From Erysipelothrix sp. UBA3383 (GTDB taxonomy: Bacteria; Bacillota_I; Bacilli_A; Erysipelotrichales; Erysipelotrichaceae), in the NCBI GenBank assembly GCA_002358955.1, contig DEPV01000068.1:1-11944 (forward strand): 11,944 bases of DNA, given 5' to 3'. The notes beneath the pieces are model-generated. The model was not told the DNA's origin. It searched no databases and was given only the letters and a program-made list of their open reading frames with translations. Positions 6,948 through 11,944 of this stretch are shown piece after piece; the first letter of the stretch is position 1; each line of letters starts with the position of its first letter. The translations under genes were made by a program, and so were the position numbers.

Positions 6948-9941
6948 ATGTTTTTAAATAAAAATTTTATTGAAGATCCATCGATCTATAAAGTAAATCG
7001 TTTGGATGCTGTATCATCCCATAAGTTTTATACCAGTGAGTCCATGTTTAAGAATAAGGACCGCAGTAATATTGTGAGTAATCTTGATGGGGTATGGAAG
7101 TTTGAGAGATTGGAAACTTTTGAGGAAATCAGTGAGTCCCTTTTTGATCCGAAGCGTGGGATTCAGAGTTTAAATCCGATTACGGTACCAGCCCATGTTC
7201 AGATGGAAGGCTATGATCAAATTCATTATACCAATACCATTTATCCATGGGATGGCCATGAAGCCATTATGCCACCTGAAATACCATCCAAAAATCCAAT
7301 GTTTGTATACCATCGTGATCTTGAATTACAGGATTTAAAAGACAATTACATCCTTAAGTTTCATGGGGTAGAACCAGCAATGTATCTGATTGTAAATGGT
7401 CAGTTTGTAGGTTATGCAGAAGATAGTTTTACACCATCCAGTTTTGATATCACTATATATCTTAATGAGGGGATTAACCGCATTAGTGTTGTGGTACCTA
7501 AGTATTCAACAGCGTCATGGCTTGAAGACCAAGATTTCTGGAGGTTTAATGGAATTTTCCGTTCGGTTGAATTGATTAGTTTACCAAAGGTGCATCTGAA
7601 AGACTTATTCATTACTCATGATTTAATCCATGACTATACAGATGCTCAAGTAGCCATTGATTTTACAAGTACTGTTGATGCAGGAACGTATCGTTATGAG
7701 ATTCTTGATCAAACGGGAAACAGTGTCTATGCTTCAGATGATCATGATCTAAAACTTGAGAATCACAGTTCTACCCTTTTAGAAGCGGTTGATTTATGGT
7801 CTGCTGAAGATCCAAACCTGTATACTTGTGTGCTGCGTTTGTATGATCAAGAAGGTGATCTGCAAGAAGTTGTAGAACAGCGTATTGGTTTTAGAAGTTT
7901 TGAAATGATTGATAATATCATGTGCATTAACGGCAAGCGCATTGTTTTTAAAGGGGTGAACCGTCATGAGTTTAATCACCGTCATGGACGCGTTGTTAGT
8001 GAGGCGGATATGGTATGGGATGTGCAGTTCTTAAAGCAACATAACTTCAATGCTGTAAGAACCTCCCATTATCCAAACAATGAACGATTTTATGAGTTGT
8101 GCGATGAATATGGATTGTATGTGATTGATGAGGCGAACCTTGAGAGTCATGGAACATGGCAGCAACATGATGGCATTGATCCTACACATCAAGTACCAGG
8201 AGATTTACCACAGTGGCAAGGGGCTGTATTAGACCGTGCTCAAAATGTTCTTGAAAGGGATAAGAACCATGCAAGTATCATTATTTGGTCTTGTGGGAAT
8301 GAGTCTCATGCAGGTGAGGTTATCTGGCAGATGAGTCAGTATTTCAGAGAACGTGATCCACGTCGATTAGTACATTATGAAAGCAGTGTGCACCGTCGTG
8401 AATTTGATAAGATTACGGATATGGAAAGCCGTATGTATGCTAAGGTGAGTGATATTGAAGCGTACTTGGATAACAATCCAAGCAAACCGTTTATCAACTG
8501 TGAGTACTCTCATGCAATGGGGAACTCCAACGGTGGTATTGGGCATTATTCAGATCTTGAAGATAAGTATCCGATGTATCAAGGTGGTTTTATTTGGGAC
8601 TATATTGATCAGGGGATTGAACAGGAACGTGATGGAGCGAAGTACATTGCATTTGGAGGCGACTTTGATGATCGTCCTACCGATTACAACTTCTGCATCA
8701 ACGGTATTATCTTTGCAGATCGAGAAATTTCACCGAAGATCCAAGAAATTAAGAAAGTCTTTGAGTATGTTAAAGTTAGTTTTGATGATACCAAGATTCA
8801 CATTAGAAATGAGTACTTATTTACAAACCTAAATGCGTTTGATACCTATATTAATATTTTAGAAGATGGTCATTTGCTAAGTTCTGAGAAACTTGCACTG
8901 GATCTAGCGCCGCAAAATGCTGTAGAACTTGATTTGCCACACTTTCAATCGAACGGTTTGATTACTTTAGAAGTCTTAGTTGTATTGAAAGACAATACAT
9001 TATGGGCACACAAAGGACATGTCTTATCACGCACTCAAAAAACATTACAAGATAAAACAGTTCAGACCAAAGCAACAGAGTTATTAAAACTTGTTAATGG
9101 GGATGCTAATGTATCCATTCAAAGTGATACCATGAAAGCATACTTCCATAAACAACGTGGATTAACATCCCTGCAAGTACATGGTAAGGAAACTCTAGAA
9201 AGTCCATTTGTACGTCCGTGGTTCCACAGAGCAATTACGGATAATGATCGTGGGAATGCGACTCCTTTTGAACTTTCACCATGGATTGGTGCGAGTGTCC
9301 ACCATCGTATTACTAAATGTACGATTGTGGATGAGGATGATCGCAAGAGCATTACATTTACCTACCAACTCTTACCGTATAGTGATCCAAGTGTTACTAT
9401 TACTTATGAATTCACTTCCGATGCGATGGATGTATTCTACCAGTACAATCCTGGAACCATGAGTGGTGAAATACCAATGCATGCGATTCAGTTTAATTTA
9501 AAACGTGAATATAAACGTGTGGACTACCTTGGTTTAGGACCTGATGAGAACTACATTGATCGAAATCGTGGCGCTTACTTAGGACATCACAGTTATGATG
9601 TAAAAGACAATTTAACAAATTATGTCATTCCACAAGAAAGTGGGAACCGTACGGGTATTTATGAGATGACTTTAGTTCATGAAGAACAAGCATTAAATAA
9701 TTTAGTCTTTGAAAGTTTAAATCGACCATTTGAGGCTAAGGCTTTACCCGTTCAAGATTTAGCGATTGAAGCAGCGATGCATCACTATGATTTAAATGAT
9801 CACCAATCTACGTATCTGACAGTAGCAGGAATTCAAAAAGGGGTTGGTGGGGATGATAGTTGGGGTGCTCCTGTGCTTGATGAATACCTTGTTGATGCAT
9901 CACAAGCTTATGAGTTTTCATTCAGAGTACGCAGCAAATGA
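6948..9941 (+). CDS. lacZ: Beta-galactosidase, GH2, LacZ type
   Basis: Large cytoplasmic retaining beta-galactosidase, 997 residues (E. coli LacZ has about 1023), hydrolysing lactose and other beta-galactosides. The five-domain LacZ plan is intact: sugar-binding jelly roll with 'EDQDFWRFNGIFRSVEL', immunoglobulin-like domain, TIM barrel, second immunoglobulin-like domain, and the C-terminal small-chain domain with 'YLGLGPDENYIDR' and 'GVGGDDSWG'. Active-site residues are acid/base E452 in 'WSCGNES', nucleophile E519 in 'NCEYSHAMGNS', H374 in 'RTSHYPN', and E399/H401 in 'ANLESHG', equivalent to the E. coli Mg-site pair E416/H418. Compared with E. coli there are about 8 extra residues between that pair and the acid/base. 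GGAGGA lies 9 nt before the ATG. The TGA stop overlaps the acetyltransferase ATG. No truncation or missing catalytic residue was seen. Confidence 0.97.
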   Translation: MFLNKNFIEDPSIYKVNRLDAVSSHKFYTSESMFKNKDRSNIVSNLDGVWKFERLETFEEISESLFDPKRGIQSLNPITVPAHVQMEGYDQIHYTNTIYPWDGHEAIMPPEIPSKNPMFVYHRDLELQDLKDNYILKFHGVEPAMYLIVNGQFVGYAEDSFTPSSFDITIYLNEGINRISVVVPKYSTASWLEDQDFWRFNGIFRSVELISLPKVHLKDLFITHDLIHDYTDAQVAIDFTSTVDAGTYRYEILDQTGNSVYASDDHDLKLENHSSTLLEAVDLWSAEDPNLYTCVLRLYDQEGDLQEVVEQRIGFRSFEMIDNIMCINGKRIVFKGVNRHEFNHRHGRVVSEADMVWDVQFLKQHNFNAVRTSHYPNNERFYELCDEYGLYVIDEANLESHGTWQQHDGIDPTHQVPGDLPQWQGAVLDRAQNVLERDKNHASIIIWSCGNESHAGEVIWQMSQYFRERDPRRLVHYESSVHRREFDKITDMESRMYAKVSDIEAYLDNNPSKPFINCEYSHAMGNSNGGIGHYSDLEDKYPMYQGGFIWDYIDQGIEQERDGAKYIAFGGDFDDRPTDYNFCINGIIFADREISPKIQEIKKVFEYVKVSFDDTKIHIRNEYLFTNLNAFDTYINILEDGHLLSSEKLALDLAPQNAVELDLPHFQSNGLITLEVLVVLKDNTLWAHKGHVLSRTQKTLQDKTVQTKATELLKLVNGDANVSIQSDTMKAYFHKQRGLTSLQVHGKETLESPFVRPWFHRAITDNDRGNATPFELSPWIGASVHHRITKCTIVDEDDRKSITFTYQLLPYSDPSVTITYEFTSDAMDVFYQYNPGTMSGEIPMHAIQFNLKREYKRVDYLGLGPDENYIDRNRGAYLGHHSYDVKDNLTNYVIPQESGNRTGIYEMTLVHEEQALNNLVFESLNRPFEAKALPVQDLAIEAAMHHYDLNDHQSTYLTVAGIQKGVGGDDSWGAPVLDEYLVDASQAYEFSFRVRSK

Positions 9942-10513
9942 CATACGATGAAATCAAACTTCTGATGCGCTCAGGGAATCTCTATTTAGAAGATAATGAT
10001 GACATTAACAAAGAGCGCAGTGATGCAAAAGCCAATTCCTATGAATTCAACCATTTACACCCTTTTGAAAAAGACCGCAAACAAGAATTAATGCATACGA
10101 TGTTTGGTGCATTTGGTGAGAAAGGGTTTATTGAAGGACCTGTATATTTCTCATACGGGACGCATGTTTTCATTGGTGATCATTTCTATGCTAATTTCAA
10201 TCTGACACTTGTGGATGATGCTCATATCAACATTGGAAATCGAGTCATGATTGCTCCTAATGTTGTTCTGTCAACAGCAGGGCACCCACTTGATAAAAAA
10301 ACCCGTGCTACAGGTCAGCAATTTTCACAAGATATTACTATTGAAGATGATGTCTGGATTGGTGCTGGAGTGATTGTTCATCCTGGTGTTACGATAGGAC
10401 AGGGCAGTGTTATTGGATCAGGAAGTGTTGTGACTCATGATATACCTGCACACTGCTTAGCGTATGGAACCCCTGCTAAAGTGGTACGTGATAATCTTAA
10501 CGATGAGTCATAG
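9938..10513 (+). CDS. Sugar O-acetyltransferase, LacA/Maa/NodL family
   Basis: Acetyl-CoA-dependent transferase of 191 residues (E. coli LacA has 203), acetylating a hydroxyl of galactosides or related sugars. The N-terminal helical part begins 'MTYDEIKLLMRSGNLYLEDNDD', resembling the Mac domain of this family. A left-handed beta-helix of hexapeptide repeats follows ('VDDAHINIGNRVMIAPNVV', 'DDVWIGAGVIVHPGVTIGQG'). Catalytic histidine H116 is in 'LSTAGHPLDKK', next to the position of H115 in E. coli LacA. The end, 'HCLAYGTPAKVVR', is the usual family signature. The ATG overlaps the lacZ TGA (ATGA) and no good ribosome-binding site is visible, so translation probably depends on coupling. Last gene of the operon; a terminator follows 36 nt later. 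The lacZ context favours a LacA-like role, but Maa-type maltose acetylation cannot be excluded. Confidence 0.93.
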   Translation: MTYDEIKLLMRSGNLYLEDNDDINKERSDAKANSYEFNHLHPFEKDRKQELMHTMFGAFGEKGFIEGPVYFSYGTHVFIGDHFYANFNLTLVDDAHINIGNRVMIAPNVVLSTAGHPLDKKTRATGQQFSQDITIEDDVWIGAGVIVHPGVTIGQGSVIGSGSVVTHDIPAHCLAYGTPAKVVRDNLNDES

Positions 10514-10548
10514 AAAAGGGCAATAAGAAATTTTATAAATTGATAAAC

Positions 10549-10582
10549 AGGTAGTAGACATAGTCCGTCTGCTACCTTTTTT
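10549..10582 (+). terminator. Rho-independent terminator of the galactosidase operon
   Basis: An 11-bp stem (AGGTAGTAGAC paired with GTCTGCTACCT, one U-G wobble) encloses a 7-nt loop (10560-10566) and runs directly into TTTTTT (10577-10582). It lies 36 nt after the acetyltransferase stop and closes the operon. Confidence 0.92.
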
Positions 10583-10917
10583 AGTGCTTTTTAGGAGGGT
10601 CTTTGAAAGCATGATTTTTCTGTGTTAAGTATGATGTGATTATGAATTAAGGTATCGAAATGGTGATGGATCAAAAGGGTAACGATGAGAACTTAGTTTC
10701 AGTATAGGATGCTTTAATATGGTTTATGAATGCAATGTTAATGGAGTTTATTCAATAGCACATAATGTTTATTAATAGTATTTTTAGATTTTGTTTTGTT
10801 AAATTATTAATTTTTATATTGTTAAAAATATTAATTTTGAAAACTTCAAAACGATGATAGTTTTAAGTTAGGTAATGATGGTAACAGTCATGGCTAAAAC
10901 AAAGAAAGGAGTATTTT
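10583..10917. other. AT-rich non-coding gap before the surface protein gene
   Basis: No convincing gene on either strand; all frames are broken by frequent stops, and the longest plausible reading is below 20 codons. No tRNA-like or mobile-element structure is seen. The last ~120 nt are very AT-rich and contain an imperfect inverted repeat (about 10803-10837) and a candidate promoter. A ribosome-binding site (AAAGGAG, 10905-10911) stands 6 nt before the next ATG. Confidence 0.6.
10791..10820 (+). promoter_or_regulatory. Candidate promoter for the surface protein gene
   Basis: TTGTTT (10791-10796), an 18-nt spacer and TATATT (10815-10820, 5/6 match to TATAAT). The -35 half is weak (3/6). The start would be near 10827, leaving a leader of about 90 nt. 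In DNA this AT-rich, chance matches are common, so this is tentative. Confidence 0.3.
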
Positions 10918-11944
10918 ATGAAGAAAATACTTACAAGTATTATCGGGATTGCGCTTCTGTTTTCTACCCTAGGTATGAATGTCTTAGCAGAAGAGTTGGA
11001 TGAGACACCAAGTAATCCTACCACGAATCTTAGTGAAGAAAACGAGGGTGAGCCTTATGCACTGTCGCTCATTCATACTACTATTAATGCGAATACACGT
11101 TATGCTTATGAGTCTGAGTGGACTGATCAAAAGGACTATCAAGTGTATAAGGGTGATGTGATTCAGATGCAAACAAGCCTTACTAATAAAGAGGATTATA
11201 CACTTCAAGATTTTAGATACTATACACGCATTCCGGTGAATAATGGTATTGTTTTTGACGATATGACTTATGTAGAAAAAGGGGCTCTTGTTTATTACAC
11301 AAGCATTGATTATAAACAATTATCATCCGCTGAAGTGGCTGATTATCATGATTGGGATGCACAAAAGTTAAAAGACTTAGGATTTAGTACAACACGATCT
11401 AAAAATGAACCTGTGACGGGTATTTTTATAGACTATCAAAACTTTAAATTAAAACCTCAAGAGACTGTGAATACCGATATTCAATACAGTGTTTTTTCCA
11501 GAGAGATTGGTAATGCTGAAGTTTTTACATCCATGAGCTTTGGAGATGAAGAAATTGGCATGCACCAAACTAGAGGGCGTAATAAAGTGTCTTTTACAAT
11601 GACGGATCAATTGTACGGTGTTCAGTTTTTTGCAGATACACCCACTACACTTTATCAAGAGCAAACTGTACAAAATATGCCGCGTAATATTACATCTACC
11701 AGTAATATCATTAAAATAACTTCTGATCAGCCGACATTAGCAGGATATCATTTTGATTATTGGACTAATAGTCAAGGTTTACCTTTCGAAGGAAATACTG
11801 TTGAAATATACGGTAATAAGAGAAATGAAATACTGAGTGCAACCTGGAGAGCACAAGATGTGACATTGAAAATTGGAGAACAGTTTGGGGTTAATAAAAG
11901 ATTTTATCGAGAAGAAGTCAGACGTTTTGGAGACCCTGTAACAC
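10918..11944 (+). CDS. Secreted repeat-containing surface protein (3' partial)
   Basis: The frame is open for 342 codons to the right edge. A signal peptide fills residues 1-24 (MKKILTSIIGIALLFSTLGM..., cleavage predicted after 'VLA'), followed by an acidic, Ser/Thr/Asn-rich linker (about 25-47). Residues ~50-225 look like an all-beta module; 'LTNKEDYTLQDFRYYTRIPVN' resembles the opening of DUF11/isopeptide-type adhesin repeats, but the match is weak. Residues 233-312 resemble an InlB B-repeat (Listeria-Bacteroides repeat): 'YGVQFFADTP', then 'GYHFDYWTNSQG' (from G276) and 'ILSATWRA'. A further module seems to begin at 'DVTLKIGEQFG'. AAAGGAG 6 nt before the ATG supports the start. It lies after a terminator and so is transcribed separately from the sugar operon. 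The rest of the protein, where an LPXTG anchor could lie, is outside the window. Role in adhesion or wall display is inferred; no specific function is recognised. Confidence 0.82.
   Translation, partial: MKKILTSIIGIALLFSTLGMNVLAEELDETPSNPTTNLSEENEGEPYALSLIHTTINANTRYAYESEWTDQKDYQVYKGDVIQMQTSLTNKEDYTLQDFRYYTRIPVNNGIVFDDMTYVEKGALVYYTSIDYKQLSSAEVADYHDWDAQKLKDLGFSTTRSKNEPVTGIFIDYQNFKLKPQETVNTDIQYSVFSREIGNAEVFTSMSFGDEEIGMHQTRGRNKVSFTMTDQLYGVQFFADTPTTLYQEQTVQNMPRNITSTSNIIKITSDQPTLAGYHFDYWTNSQGLPFEGNTVEIYGNKRNEILSATWRAQDVTLKIGEQFGVNKRFYREEVRRFGDPVT

Noticed and set aside
8449..9462. Plus-strand and minus-strand frames inside lacZ
   Set aside because: Out-of-frame shadows of an intact GH2 enzyme with no domain features of their own.
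10609..10629. AGGAGGG followed by an ATG at about 10611, as a small gene after the terminator
   Set aside because: The frame stops after five codons (MIFLC). It may be a decayed start or chance.
10660..10770. Possible remnant of a transposase or other gene, from a short frame with 'DQKGNDENLVSV' followed by a stop and then 'DALIWFMNAMLMEFIQ'
   Set aside because: Only about 30 codons interrupted by a stop; similarity to the KGN motif of IS3-type transposases is too slight to support a call.
10984..11673. Minus-strand open frames inside the surface protein region
   Set aside because: They are shadows of the plus-strand gene, which has a signal peptide, a good ribosome-binding site and recognisable modules.
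1..11944. CRISPR arrays, tRNA or rRNA genes, insertion sequences, riboswitches
   Set aside because: No regularly spaced repeats, cloverleaf-like sequences, transposase genes with flanking inverted repeats, or recognisable aptamer motifs were seen by eye on either strand.

Overview
The window looks like chromosomal DNA from a low-G+C Gram-positive bacterium (Firmicutes sensu lato). The sequence is AT-rich, the ribosome-binding sites are strong (AGGAGG, AAAGGAG), TGA is used as a true stop codon, so this is not a Mycoplasma-type code, and a sec signal peptide precedes a surface protein. An Erysipelothrix-like member of the Erysipelotrichia would fit this mix of a two-component-controlled sugar locus beside a repeat-type surface protein. 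That is an inference from gene content; nothing in the window proves the genus.

Layout. (1) 1-1617, plus strand: two MalF/MalG-type ABC sugar permease genes; the first is cut by the left edge. (2) 1610-4716, minus strand: a YesM/YesN-type two-component system, response regulator first and sensor kinase second, joined by an ATGA overlap. The kinase gene converges on the second permease gene with 8 bp of overlap. (3) 4717-4773: a 57-bp divergent control region with a perfect extended -10 box for the regulator and a 13/14 match to the CcpA cre consensus. (4) 4774-10513, plus strand: a three-gene operon for GH36 alpha-galactosidase, GH2 beta-galactosidase and a LacA/Maa-type sugar O-acetyltransferase, closed by a strong rho-independent terminator at 10549-10582. 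(5) 10583-10917: an AT-rich non-coding gap. (6) 10918-11944, plus strand: the first 342 codons of a secreted, probably wall-attached, repeat protein that runs off the right edge.

How it fits together. The permeases would import a galactose-containing oligosaccharide, with a solute-binding protein presumably encoded upstream and an ATPase probably shared from elsewhere. The kinase would sense an extracellular or binding-protein-delivered signal, and the AraC-type regulator would activate the transporter and/or the glycosidase operon. In the cytoplasm GalA removes alpha-linked galactose, LacZ removes beta-linked galactose, and the acetyltransferase may acetylate non-metabolised galactosides. 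The cre-like site suggests shut-down when a preferred sugar is present. Nothing in the window is a clearly new system. The most interesting parts are the compact divergent control region, the antisense overlaps at both ends of the kinase-regulator pair, and the poorly defined surface protein.
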